A DNA stretch of 64,000 nt, taken from positions 434,001-498,000 of the forward strand of contig NZ_JAYXHS010000002.1 of assembly GCF_036017035.1 (NCBI RefSeq), read 5' to 3'. The position numbers and the translations under genes were made by a program. The notes below the pieces were generated by a model. That model was given only the letters and a program-made list of their open reading frames with translations, was not told where the DNA came from and made no database searches. Of this stretch, positions 11,852-23,701 are shown one piece after another (position 1 is the stretch's first letter; each line of letters begins with the position of its first letter). The DNA comes from Viridibacterium silvisoli. Lineage in GTDB: Bacteria; Pseudomonadota; Gammaproteobacteria; Burkholderiales; Rhodocyclaceae.

Positions 11852-13207
11852 GTGAAAACTGTGCAGAAGCTCCTGTGGGGCGAGGGGCTCTTCCTGAAGC
11901 CTCAACATTTCCAGCAACAGGATCTCTATCACGAGCAACGTGTGGCGGCTGCCATGCGGGCGGCTCATCCCTATCTGTGGGGGGTGGTTGCGCAGCGCCT
12001 CGATCGGCGCGCTTTGGAGAACGGCGTGCTGCGTTTCTCGGAGCTGCAGGTGGTGTGGCCGGATGGCGACACGCTCGATGCGCCGGAGGTGGATGGATTG
12101 CCAGAGGCGCGCAATCTTGCCGACATTGACGTCCCCGCCGATGGGCTGGTTTTTCATCTGGCGCTGCCCTTCTTGCGCGAAGATGGTGGCAACTTCGGCG
12201 CGTCAGGTCGTAGCGCCGCTTCAGGTGCCTATACGCCGCGCTATGCGCAAGGTGGCGAGCCTGCGCCGGATCTCTACACGCAGGCGGTGAGCACCGAGCT
12301 GACAGTGCTGCGCAAGCAGGCACGGCTTCTTGCCGACCATGAACCGCGCGAGCAGTTCGTGTCGATTCCCATCGCGCGCGTGCGACGCACTGCGACGGGC
12401 GGTTTCGAGTTCGATGCGATGTTCATGCCGCCGGCACTGCGTATCGAAGCCTTGCCGACCTTGAGCATGCTCCTGCGCAATACGCTGGACATGTTGCAGG
12501 CCAAGTGCAATGCGCTTTACGGCCACCATCGCGAGCCATCTAAGCACGTCATCGAGTTCCGCTCGGGCGATGTGGCCTCCTTCTGGTTGCTGCACACGGC
12601 CAGTACGGCCTTTGCACAGCTGTCGCATTACTTCCATCATCCGCAGCTGCACCCGGAGCGCTTGTATCAAAGCCTGCTCGGACTCGCTGGTCAGCTACTC
12701 ACTTTCTCGAAAGCCTACGCGCTGACAGACTTGCCGCCGTATGACCATCTCGAGCCGGGGCCTGCTTTCCTCGCGCTGGACAAGATCATCCGCGAGCTGA
12801 TCAACACGGTGATTTCCGCACGCTTCGTTACGATCAACCTTAGCGAGACCAAGCCCGGTCATTTCCATGGCCGCCTGGAGTCGGAGAAATTGTCCGGCGC
12901 TTCGCTGTATCTCGCCGTGGGCGCCGACATGCCGCCGGCGGAACTGGTAGATGCCGTGCCGATGCGACTCAAGCTTGGCTCACCTGACGATGTCGAAAAA
13001 CTCGTCCTGTCTGCCATGCCTGGCGTGAAGTTGATGGCGGCGCCGCAAGTGCCTGCGTCGATCCCAGTACGGCCCGGCAGCTATTACTTCTCAATCGAAC
13101 CGCACGGCCCGATCTTCGATCGCATGCTGCAGGCACAGAGCATCGCGATCTACGTGCCTTCCGGTTTCAAGGAACTCAAACTCGAACTCATGGCGGTGAT
13201 TGAATGA
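11852..13207 (+). CDS. tssK: TssK baseplate-membrane complex connector
   Basis: A 451-residue trimeric connector between baseplate and TssL/TssM. The N-terminus MKTVQKLLWGEGLFLKPQHF (GTG start) is the standard opening of TssK, and the C-terminal head domain ends with FSIEPHGPIFDRMLQAQSIAIYVP. A purine-rich GGAAG precedes the GTG. Its last 4 bp overlap the start of tssL. Confidence 0.95.
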   Translation: MKTVQKLLWGEGLFLKPQHFQQQDLYHEQRVAAAMRAAHPYLWGVVAQRLDRRALENGVLRFSELQVVWPDGDTLDAPEVDGLPEARNLADIDVPADGLVFHLALPFLREDGGNFGASGRSAASGAYTPRYAQGGEPAPDLYTQAVSTELTVLRKQARLLADHEPREQFVSIPIARVRRTATGGFEFDAMFMPPALRIEALPTLSMLLRNTLDMLQAKCNALYGHHREPSKHVIEFRSGDVASFWLLHTASTAFAQLSHYFHHPQLHPERLYQSLLGLAGQLLTFSKAYALTDLPPYDHLEPGPAFLALDKIIRELINTVISARFVTINLSETKPGHFHGRLESEKLSGASLYLAVGADMPPAELVDAVPMRLKLGSPDDVEKLVLSAMPGVKLMAAPQVPASIPVRPGSYYFSIEPHGPIFDRMLQAQSIAIYVPSGFKELKLELMAVIE

Positions 13208-13977
13208 GCTTGTCTGCCCCAACACTTTTTGCCAACGCGCCGGCGCAAGCCCGCCCAGAAGGCGTGACTCGCGCATCGCGTAGCCTTGCCGACCTGATGC
13301 ACGACGGCTTTTACCTGCTGTTCCTGCTGAACAACCGCTGTGCCCCGATCGAGGTCGACTCCTTTCGCGAACGCATCAAGCGCTTCCTCGATGATTTCGA
13401 GAAAGAGGCGCGGCGTAGCAACGCCTCGACGGACGATATCTATGTTGCCAAGTACGCTTTCTGCGCGGCGGTCGATGAGGCGGTGCTGGGTTCAGGCTTC
13501 AGCATTCGCGATGCATGGGAGCGTCAGCCCTTGCAGCTCACCCTGTTCGGCGAGCAGCTGGCGGGGGAGCAGTTTTTCGTGAAGCTCGAAGAGCTGCGTG
13601 CGCAAGGCGCGCGTCGCGTGCAGGCGCTGGAGGTGTTCCATCATTGCCTGCTGCATGGTTTTCGCGGCAAGTACATGCTGGAAGGGCCGGAGAAGCTCAA
13701 CTATCTCGTTGCGCGCGTGGGCGACGAGGTCGCGCATCACAAGGGCAAGCGTGCAGCCTTTGCGCCGCACTGGGCGATCCCTGACCGCGTCAAGCATGCG
13801 CTGCGCAACGAGGTGCCGATGTGGGTGATCGCCAGCGTCATGGCCTTGATGGGCGTGCTTGGTTTCATCGGCTTGCGTGCCTATCTTGATCACGAAACCG
13901 GCCAGACGCTTGGCGCCTATCAGCAGGTCGTCAAACTCGCACCACGCATGGCGAATGTGACGATCACCTTGCCCTGA
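13204..13977 (+). CDS. tssL: TssL (DotU/IcmH family) inner-membrane protein
   Basis: A 257-residue inner-membrane subunit: a cytoplasmic DotU helical bundle (LADLMHDGFYLLFLLNNR, YVAKYAFCAAVDEAVLGS, LEVFHHCLLHGFRGKY) followed by one C-terminal transmembrane helix (about residues 200-220, WVIASVMALMGVLGFIGL) and a short periplasmic tail. There is no fused OmpA-type peptidoglycan-binding domain. In most loci tssM follows; here a terminator follows instead and tssM is absent from the window. Confidence 0.94.
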   Translation: MSLSAPTLFANAPAQARPEGVTRASRSLADLMHDGFYLLFLLNNRCAPIEVDSFRERIKRFLDDFEKEARRSNASTDDIYVAKYAFCAAVDEAVLGSGFSIRDAWERQPLQLTLFGEQLAGEQFFVKLEELRAQGARRVQALEVFHHCLLHGFRGKYMLEGPEKLNYLVARVGDEVAHHKGKRAAFAPHWAIPDRVKHALRNEVPMWVIASVMALMGVLGFIGLRAYLDHETGQTLGAYQQVVKLAPRMANVTITLP

Positions 13978-14016
13978 GCGGAGAGGTTCCAAGAGACCCT
14001 TGGAGGTCCCAAGAAG

Positions 14017-14051
14017 TCGCTGCATCCGGTTTCCGGGGCAGCGATTTTTTT
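14017..14051 (+). terminator. Rho-independent terminator after tssJKL
   Basis: Stem TCGCTGC (14017-14023) pairs with GCAGCGA (14038-14044), with an additional inner CCGG/CCGG pairing, followed directly by seven T residues. It lies 40 bp after tssL and shows that the plus-strand T6SS arm ends there. Confidence 0.8.
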
Positions 14052-14097
14052 CGCCTCTCGTACGCGCCCGTCTGAGCCTGCAGCACGAATGTCCCGC

Positions 14098-15309
14098 TCA
14101 TGGGGCTTGTAGCAAGGTGTTGAGCCGCGTTGCCACTGATGCGCTGACGAGGATGCTGCGATGCGTCTCGTCGAAGGCTTCTACGCGTTGCGCTCCAGAT
14201 AGTGCGCGCCTGTCGCGCAGGCTGCTGAGCGGGATCGAGCCATCACTGTCATCCAGGAAGAGAGGCCAGCCGCTGCGTTGTCCGTAGAGCAGGCTGTGTT
14301 CAACGTGCGGTGGTAGTGGTTTTTCATAGAGCTCCGCGATGAATTTCCCGTCCGGCACGAGGTCTTCCCACGCGGGTACGATGACCGGCGAATGACGCAG
14401 GCCGAAGGCGGAAATCGGTTCGCCGCCCCAAGGCGTTGCAATCGAGATGAAGCGTGTGAGCCATGGCATGGGTGCTGACTCTACAAGCATGTGTCGAACC
14501 AGCAGTCCTCCTGCGCTGTGTGCCACCACGTACAGTCGGTCGAAATCGTATTGACGCTGCAGGCTGGCCAGCTTGCGCGCCAGCAACGGCGCCGTGATGC
14601 GTGCCGGCACCCCGGATGGGTAGTAGTAGAACCAGGGCTGGAAGCGTTTGCGATCCAGCTGATCGATCAGGTAACGCCAGTCCTGCGGATCTCCGCGCGC
14701 GCCATAAACGAACAGTACCGGGATGCGTGCCGGGTCGAAGACCTGCAGCGCATGCACATTGCTGCCCATCTCGCGCAGGAATGCCGCGCCGTTCCAGTAG
14801 CCCATGGCGAGTGCGTAGTCGTGACCGTAGCGCGGGTCTTCGAGCACGGCATGTGCGCCGGCCAGCGTGTCTTGTCTGGCGTGAAGCGTGCTGACTGCCG
14901 GGTGCTCCTCGGGAGGCGCATCTTCCAGGCGCAGCACCAGATCCATACGCCATTCGCCCACGCTCAATGTGAGGCCCTCCTGGCGCGCGGCGGGCTCATC
15001 GGGAGTGGCGCGTCCGTCGTTGTTCAGATCCGCGAAAGCGAGGAGTTGATAGCGGCCCGCGGGAAGGAATAGTTCGAACTCGCCTGCCTCTCTTAGCAGC
15101 ACGTCGTGTGCAAGCACAGGCGCTGCCGTGTCACTACTTACTGCTGCGACACGTAGTGGCGTATTCCGTGGCAGAGGCTGCGACGGGACGACGCGGCCAC
15201 CGAGCACGGCCAGCTTCAGGGGCTCCGCAAGTTGCTCGCGCAGACCATGCAGGCTGCATCCGGTCAGCATTCCCGCGAGTGCCACCAGCACGCTGGCAAT
15301 CCGGATCAT
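14098..15309 (-). CDS. Alpha/beta-hydrolase (lipase-like) lipoprotein
   Basis: A 403-residue predicted lipoprotein. The start was placed at 15309 because MIRIASVLVALAGMLTGC gives a compact signal peptide with the lipobox LTGC; the frame is open 58 codons further upstream without a plausible signal. The mature protein has an N-terminal beta domain (about 20-130: LFLPAGRYQLLAFADLNNDG) and a C-terminal alpha/beta-hydrolase with the nucleophile motif AHSAGG, then an aspartate-rich DDSDGSIPLSSL and a late His (DETHRSIL). It is convergent with tssL and separated from it by a terminator, so a T6SS role is not indicated by operon structure. Substrate unknown; a phospholipase or carboxylesterase is likely. 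Confidence 0.75.
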   Translation of the reverse strand: MIRIASVLVALAGMLTGCSLHGLREQLAEPLKLAVLGGRVVPSQPLPRNTPLRVAAVSSDTAAPVLAHDVLLREAGEFELFLPAGRYQLLAFADLNNDGRATPDEPAARQEGLTLSVGEWRMDLVLRLEDAPPEEHPAVSTLHARQDTLAGAHAVLEDPRYGHDYALAMGYWNGAAFLREMGSNVHALQVFDPARIPVLFVYGARGDPQDWRYLIDQLDRKRFQPWFYYYPSGVPARITAPLLARKLASLQRQYDFDRLYVVAHSAGGLLVRHMLVESAPMPWLTRFISIATPWGGEPISAFGLRHSPVIVPAWEDLVPDGKFIAELYEKPLPPHVEHSLLYGQRSGWPLFLDDSDGSIPLSSLRDRRALSGAQRVEAFDETHRSILVSASVATRLNTLLQAP

Positions 15310-15648
15310 CTCTACGTACCTCCTGATGCCGTTATGACTATGAGCCAGGTTGATGTGTTCAGGTTTCGCGGTGGGAGACGCGCAGCCATGCAGCATCAGC
15401 CTCCTGTATCTGACGAGAGTCATCAATGGATCTTCCGGGGCGCGGGTCGTGCGGGTGGGGGCAAGTCCCGGGGGATTCGTCATGTCGCCCGCCGAAGGCG
15501 GAAGCCTGAGGTTCGAGATTCGCGCCGCGTGACAAAGTTCCTGCGGCGCGCATGTTCCGGGACATGGCCAGGCTTGGTCCTTGTTAGCATTCAGGCATCA
15601 CGCGTGTATCTGCGTGCCCCCCAACCAACCCAACCTCAGGGAAGAATA
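15310..15648. other. Intergenic region, no gene seen
   Basis: About 340 bp between two divergently transcribed genes. Short open frames exist but none has a convincing ribosome site or recognisable protein. It must hold the promoters of the lipase-like lipoprotein and the PEP-CTERM gene. Confidence 0.5.
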
Positions 15649-16257
15649 ATGAAAATAAAGAAACTCGCAGCGAGCGCAATTTTTGGCCTCTTCATGGTCG
15701 GCATCGCGCACGCGACGCCCATCGTTTACACGAGCCGGGCTGCATGGCTTGCGAACACTTCTGCCGTGACGACCGCTGACTTCAATGCGGGGAGTGACCA
15801 GGCTTATCGCGGTTCATCGTATGACAGCTCGGGCATCCACTTCACGACGAATGGCACTATCTATTCCGTCTACGGAATCAGTTACGACGCTGCCTACCAT
15901 TCAAGCGGTTACCTTGACATGGAGGGCTCCACCCACGGAATGTCGTTTGGCTCAGCTATCAACGCGCTGAGTTTCGACTTCGGTGCGTTCTATGACAATG
16001 CCGTGAATCTGAGCATTACGCTGAGCAACGGGCTGAGCTTTGCGCTCACCTCGCCATCTTCCTCGTATGGCTTCTTCGGTATTACGAGCGATACTGCATT
16101 CACCAGCCTGTCCATCACGACGAACAATTCCTTCACGGCCTTCGACAACGTTTCCTACGGCACGGCAGCGGTACCTGAGCCGGCTACTCTCGCATTGGCA
16201 GGTCTGGGCGTTGCAGGCGTCGCGATGTCACGTCGTCGCAAACGCGTTGCTGCATAG
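15649..16257 (+). CDS. PEP-CTERM sorting-domain protein
   Basis: A 202-residue exported protein. It starts with a signal peptide (MKIKKLAASAIFGLFMVGIA, cleavage near HAT-P) and ends with the PEP-CTERM signal: VPEPATLALAGLGVAGVAMS followed by an arginine/lysine cluster (RRRKR), where the VPEP box, a hydrophobic helix and the basic tail are all visible. The ATG at 15649 has AGGGAAGA just upstream. The middle part is rich in Ser, Gly, Asn and Tyr and has low complexity. Such proteins are processed by exosortase (XrtA-like) and usually accompany exopolysaccharide production; no exosortase gene is in the window. Confidence 0.85.
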   Translation: MKIKKLAASAIFGLFMVGIAHATPIVYTSRAAWLANTSAVTTADFNAGSDQAYRGSSYDSSGIHFTTNGTIYSVYGISYDAAYHSSGYLDMEGSTHGMSFGSAINALSFDFGAFYDNAVNLSITLSNGLSFALTSPSSSYGFFGITSDTAFTSLSITTNNSFTAFDNVSYGTAAVPEPATLALAGLGVAGVAMSRRRKRVAA

Positions 16258-16278
16258 ATGTTGATGTCTGATTGAAAA

Positions 16279-16310
16279 GAAAATGCCCGCGCAAGCGGGC
16301 ATTTTCTTTT
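16279..16310 (+). terminator. Terminator after the PEP-CTERM gene, possibly bidirectional
   Basis: Perfect stem AAATGCCCGC / GCGGGCATTT (16281-16304) around a GCAA tetraloop, flanked by A-rich sequence on the left and T-rich sequence on the right. Symmetry suggests it also ends the convergent DUF2126 gene. Confidence 0.8.
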
Positions 16311-16324
16311 GTGGCGAATGCAGC

Positions 16325-19735
<3,411 letters not shown>

Positions 19736-20093
19736 GTGATTCTCCGCTGGAAATGTATGGCTTTAGCCTTAAAGCAAGATGCGTGCGCTCGGCGCATGCA
19801 CCAATCGGGGCGGGAGTCCTGCCTCGAAGCACCGGATTAAGGCCTGAAAGGTGTTGCAAGGGTATTGCGATGCACCATGGCGGCGCCAGTGTTTTCGCAA
19901 GTGAAGGCTGGATAGTGCGAAGTCTGCTGCATCAAGGTGCCACCGATGCAGATGAGGCCGCGGATTTTTTCTGGCCGTTTAACCCCGTCATGGCTGCTGG
20001 TTCGTTTACGTGTGACGGCGCAGTCGTGACGTGCGCCGCGATGATTGAATTCAATCCGGGTTGCTACAAGCGCCCGACCTATCGGAGACCTGC
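19736..20093. other. Intergenic region, no gene seen
   Basis: About 360 bp between divergent genes. A plus-strand frame covers most of it but lacks a ribosome site and family resemblance and is treated as chance coding potential. Promoters for both flanking genes are expected here. Confidence 0.45.
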
Positions 20094-20957
20094 ATGAAAT
20101 CTGTATCGAGAAGTCTGGCCATGGCGGTAGTGATGTTGCTGTGTGCCTGTAGCGCCAGGGAGGACGTTTCCACGATGCCTGCCAACGCTGCGGCGGAAGC
20201 CGCACCGGCAGCGTCACCGGCGCCTGCGATGGCGTCTCGGGATGCCGCGGGAGGCGGCATGAGCAAGCTCGCGCAGGCTCCGGCGCAGCGCTTCATCGCG
20301 CTCAGTCATCAGCTGACGGTCGAGACGGAGAGCGCAGTGTTGCAGAGGGTTTTCGAGGACACGATACGGCGCTGCGAGGCTGCCGGGTGCGAGGTGCTGA
20401 GTTCAAGCTTGTCCCATGGCGATGCGTACGCACCGCCATCGGCCAACCTGTCGGCGCGTATTCCTCCGGAGGCGCTGAATGGTTTCCTTGGCGGGCTGGA
20501 CAATGGCGGCAAGGTGATCCAGCACCAGCGCCAGGCGGAGGACAAGACAGGGGAGGTGGTGGATGCGGAAGCGCGCATCGCGAATCTGACAGAGTTGCGC
20601 GACCGCTTGCGCGCCATGCTGGCGAGCCGGCCCGGCGGTATCAAGGATGTGCTGGAAGTGGAACGCGAGCTGGCCGAGACGCAATCAAAGCTCGACCGCA
20701 TGCGCGGTCTGCGCAAGGCGCTGGCGAACCAGACGGAGAAGGTCGCGGTGAACATCCAGTTCCAGGCGCGGCCTTCCATCGCCGAGCAAAGCTTCTTCGC
20801 GCCAGTCGTATCTGCATGGCATCAGGCCGGGCGCGTACTGATGAGCAGCATCGGCGGTGTGATCACCTTCATTGCCGCAGTGTTGCCATGGTTGCTCATA
20901 GCCGTTCCCTGCGTGTGGCTGCTGCGCACCCTGTGGCGCAGGAGGAAGGCAAGGTGA
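20094..20957 (+). CDS. DUF4349 lipoprotein
   Basis: A 287-residue lipoprotein with signal MKSVSRSLAMAVVMLLCAC and lipobox LCAC-S. The mature part contains the DUF4349 arrangement: a beta-alpha segment (RFIALSHQLTVETESAVLQ), a long coiled coil (about residues 155-225, RIANLTELRDRLRAML ... VLEVERELAETQSKLDRM), and a C-terminal hydrophobic helix (about 255-275) followed by an RRRKAR cytoplasmic tail. Such proteins are envelope-anchored with unknown function. The start at 20094 is preferred over an upstream in-frame ATG because it gives the clean lipoprotein signal. Confidence 0.82.
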   Translation: MKSVSRSLAMAVVMLLCACSAREDVSTMPANAAAEAAPAASPAPAMASRDAAGGGMSKLAQAPAQRFIALSHQLTVETESAVLQRVFEDTIRRCEAAGCEVLSSSLSHGDAYAPPSANLSARIPPEALNGFLGGLDNGGKVIQHQRQAEDKTGEVVDAEARIANLTELRDRLRAMLASRPGGIKDVLEVERELAETQSKLDRMRGLRKALANQTEKVAVNIQFQARPSIAEQSFFAPVVSAWHQAGRVLMSSIGGVITFIAAVLPWLLIAVPCVWLLRTLWRRRKAR

Positions 20958-20987
20958 TGAGCTGACGCTGCTTAAGCCAGTGCCGGG

Positions 20988-21308
20988 CTAGGCTCTCCTC
21001 GCAAACTGCGCAGCAAGTAGCGGCTCATAGTAGGCGCCGGTCGGCGGGCCGGCGAGCAGCAACATGGCCTCGCTCAGCAATTCGGGCGGTATGTTCTTCA
21101 GTGAGGCACGGTGTTCTTCCACCGAGTTCCACTTTTCGACGACAACAAAGGCGCTGGGGTTCTGCTGGTTTCGCAGCAATTCGCAGGACTGGCAGCCCGC
21201 CATTTTTTCCACCAGCGGCACGATGGTTTTGAGGAAAGCATGCAACTTTTCCGCCATGCCGGCACGGGCTTCGAAGTTGCTGATACGGGTCACGCTCATG
21301 AAACTCAT
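20988..21308 (-). CDS. Antibiotic biosynthesis monooxygenase (ABM) domain protein
   Basis: A 106-residue ferredoxin-like-fold protein of the ABM/YgiN type. The pattern ARAGMAEKLHAFLKTIVPLVEKMAGCQSCELLRN followed by VVVEKWNSVEEHRASLKN (shown here in pieces of the family profile) is typical. Members range from quinol monooxygenases to stress proteins of unknown substrate. It lies alone between DUF4349 (convergent) and pta. A second in-frame ATG lies three codons in. Confidence 0.78.
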   Translation of the reverse strand: MSFMSVTRISNFEARAGMAEKLHAFLKTIVPLVEKMAGCQSCELLRNQQNPSAFVVVEKWNSVEEHRASLKNIPPELLSEAMLLLAGPPTGAYYEPLLAAQFARRA

Positions 21309-21370
21309 CTCTCCGCGCTGATTCGATTGACCATTACGATACCAGCGCGGAAACGGTTTGAGCCTGCTAC

Positions 21371-23431
21371 TTATTTCGTTTTTTTCTCCGTGTCGTCCAT
21401 CTTCGCCTGGATCGCCGTCAGCGCAATCGTGAACACGATGTCGTCCACCAGCGCGCCGCGCGACAGGTCATTCACCGGCTTGCGCAGGCCCTGCAACATG
21501 GGGCCGACGCTCACCACGTTGGCACTGCGTTGCACTGCCTTGTAGGTGGTGTTACCCGTGTTGAGGTCGGGGAAGACGAAGACGGTTGCCTGACCGGCGA
21601 CAGCACTGTTCGGTGCCTTGCTCTTGCCGACTTCCTTGACCGATGCCGCATCGTATTGCAGCGGACCGTCGATGACGAGGTCGGCGCGTTTGCCGAGAGC
21701 GATGTCCTTGGCGTCGCGCACGCGTTCGACATCCTCACCGGCACCCGACACGCCGGTGCTGTAGCTGATCATTGCCACCTTGGGGTCGATGCCGAATGCT
21801 CGTGCGCTGTCAGCGCTCTGGATGGCGATGTCCGCCAGTTGCTCGGCGGTGGGGTTCGGGTTGATCGCACAGTCGCCATACACCAGCACCTGGTCGGGCA
21901 TCAGCATGAAGAATACCGACGACACGATGGACGAGCCCGGTGCTGTCTTGATCAGTTGCAGGGCAGGGCGCACGGTGTTGGCCGTGGTGTGCACGGCGCC
22001 TGACACGAGGCCGTCCACCTTGCCGGTGGCCAGCATCATGGTGCCGAGCACGACGGTATCGACCAGTTGCTCGAGTGCCTGACCCGGCGTGAGGCCCTTG
22101 CTCTTGCGCAGCTCGACCATGGCATCCACGTAGTCCGCGCGCACCGTGTCGGGATCGACGATCTCCAGCGTCTCCGGCAGGGTAACGCCCTGCGCTGCAG
22201 CGACGCTCTCGATCACTTCGCGTTTGCCCAGCAGCACGCAATCGGCAATGCCCTTTTCTTCACAGATGATGGCGGCGCGAATCGTGCGCGGCTCGTCGCC
22301 TTCCGGCAGCACGATGCGCTTCTTTGCCGCGCGTGCTTGCTGGATCAGGCGATAGCGGAAGGCTGGCGGCGACATATGGGTGGACGCCGGCACGCGCACA
22401 CCTGTCATCAGGGCCTGGGTATTGAGTTGTTCGGCAATCGAATCGAGCACGGCTTCCATGCGCGCGGTGTCGTCTTCCGGCACCGCGGTCGGGAAGCGGC
22501 TGATCACGCTGGCCGTGCCGAAACTGTCGCGCGGTGTGCGCAGGATGGGCAGGCCGCTGCCGAAGGCATGCTCGGCAAGCTTGCGGATGCGCGGGTCGAT
22601 GACGCTGGAATGGGTGAGCACAAGGGCGGCGAGCTGGATGCCACCACTGGCCGCCAGAGCGGTTGCCAGCATGATGTCTTCGCGATCGCCTGAGCTGATG
22701 ATGAGAGCGCCGGGCTTGAGGCGATTCACCACCTCCGGGGCCGAGCGGCCGGCGACGACGATGTCGAGCACGCGCCGTTGCGCGATTTCGCCCGCTACAA
22801 CAATCTCGGCTTCGAGGTGGCGCGCCATGTCCAGCGTGCGCGGTGCCAGCAGTGCCGGGTCGAAGCGCACCACGCCCCACAGCGGCAAATCGCCCAGCGC
22901 AGTCTGCGCGGCGCCGGCCTTGAAGTCGGTGGGGGCCTTGTTGATGATCACCCCGGCGACGCTGCATCCCTCATTGCGGAACTGGCCTGCCGTGAGCAGC
23001 ACTTCGGCAATGGCGGTGTCGCCCTCGGCGCTGGTGACCAGAATCATCTCCGCATGCATGCTGCGCACGATGTCGACGTTCAGGTGCGAGGGGAAGCTGT
23101 TGCTCTTGTCCGTATGCAGGCCTTCGACGACCAGCACGTCGGCATCATGCGCGGCGCTCATGCACAGGCTGACGATTTCTTCGAGCAACTCGTCGGTACC
23201 GCCCGCGGCGATCTTGGCGACGACGCGCGACGGCGCCAGGGCTGGCGGGCTTTCGATATTGCAGATCGTCCGCACGAAATGCGCCGACAGCTCGGTCTTC
23301 GAATCATCCTGTGCAATCGGTTTGCAGAAACCCACGCGCAGGCCTTCGCGTTGCAGGGCGCGGATGACGCCGAGAGAAATCGATGTCAGGCCGACGTCCT
23401 GGCGGGTAGGGGCAACGAAGAATGTTTGCAT
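21371..23431 (-). CDS. pta: Phosphate acetyltransferase
   Basis: Interconverts acetyl-CoA and acetyl phosphate. The 686-residue protein (start at MQTFFVAPTRQDVGLTS, 23431) has the three-part layout of long Pta: an N-terminal BioD-like P-loop-derived domain, a DRTGG-type domain in the middle, and the C-terminal catalytic PTA/PTB domain with KRIVLPEGDEPRTIRAA near residue 375 and the STGVSGAGEDVERVRDA segment. The frame is open another 44 codons upstream, but that extension has no resemblance to the family. No ackA is adjacent, unlike in many bacteria. Confidence 0.93.
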   Translation of the reverse strand: MQTFFVAPTRQDVGLTSISLGVIRALQREGLRVGFCKPIAQDDSKTELSAHFVRTICNIESPPALAPSRVVAKIAAGGTDELLEEIVSLCMSAAHDADVLVVEGLHTDKSNSFPSHLNVDIVRSMHAEMILVTSAEGDTAIAEVLLTAGQFRNEGCSVAGVIINKAPTDFKAGAAQTALGDLPLWGVVRFDPALLAPRTLDMARHLEAEIVVAGEIAQRRVLDIVVAGRSAPEVVNRLKPGALIISSGDREDIMLATALAASGGIQLAALVLTHSSVIDPRIRKLAEHAFGSGLPILRTPRDSFGTASVISRFPTAVPEDDTARMEAVLDSIAEQLNTQALMTGVRVPASTHMSPPAFRYRLIQQARAAKKRIVLPEGDEPRTIRAAIICEEKGIADCVLLGKREVIESVAAAQGVTLPETLEIVDPDTVRADYVDAMVELRKSKGLTPGQALEQLVDTVVLGTMMLATGKVDGLVSGAVHTTANTVRPALQLIKTAPGSSIVSSVFFMLMPDQVLVYGDCAINPNPTAEQLADIAIQSADSARAFGIDPKVAMISYSTGVSGAGEDVERVRDAKDIALGKRADLVIDGPLQYDAASVKEVGKSKAPNSAVAGQATVFVFPDLNTGNTTYKAVQRSANVVSVGPMLQGLRKPVNDLSRGALVDDIVFTIALTAIQAKMDDTEKKTK

Positions 23432-23650
23432 GTGCGTCTTCACGGATGAGTTGGCTGGGGGGCGCCTTGCCGGCGCGATCAGATCTGTCGTGATGTTAGA
23501 CTTTTGCGGTGCAGCAGGGGAATCCGTCCAGACGGATTGTTTGATTTTAGGCAAGTCCGTCAATTCGGGAGAAATGTTTCACCGCTGACGTTTCGTCGCA
23601 CTTGCCGCGCGCGGGCCTCAAAAGGGGCATCAAAGATTTCGTCCATATGA

Positions 23651-23680
23651 CAAGGCCCGCATGAGCGGGCCTTGTTGTTT
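23651..23680 (+). terminator. Hairpin between pta and the DAHP synthase gene
   Basis: Stem CAAGGCCCGC / GCGGGCCTTG (23651-23674) with an ATGA loop and TTGTTT on the plus side. Both neighbouring genes are on the minus strand, where the trailing sequence is not a T-run, so terminator strength in the biologically relevant direction is uncertain. It may be a transcript-stabilising or weak bidirectional terminator hairpin. Confidence 0.5.
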
Positions 23681-23701
23681 CATTGCTTGTTGCGGATGCG
23701 C

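Noticed and set aside
15232..15648. N-terminal extension of the PEP-CTERM protein
   Set aside because: The signal peptide MKIKKLAAS begins at 15649 with a good ribosome site; upstream open frame is fortuitous.
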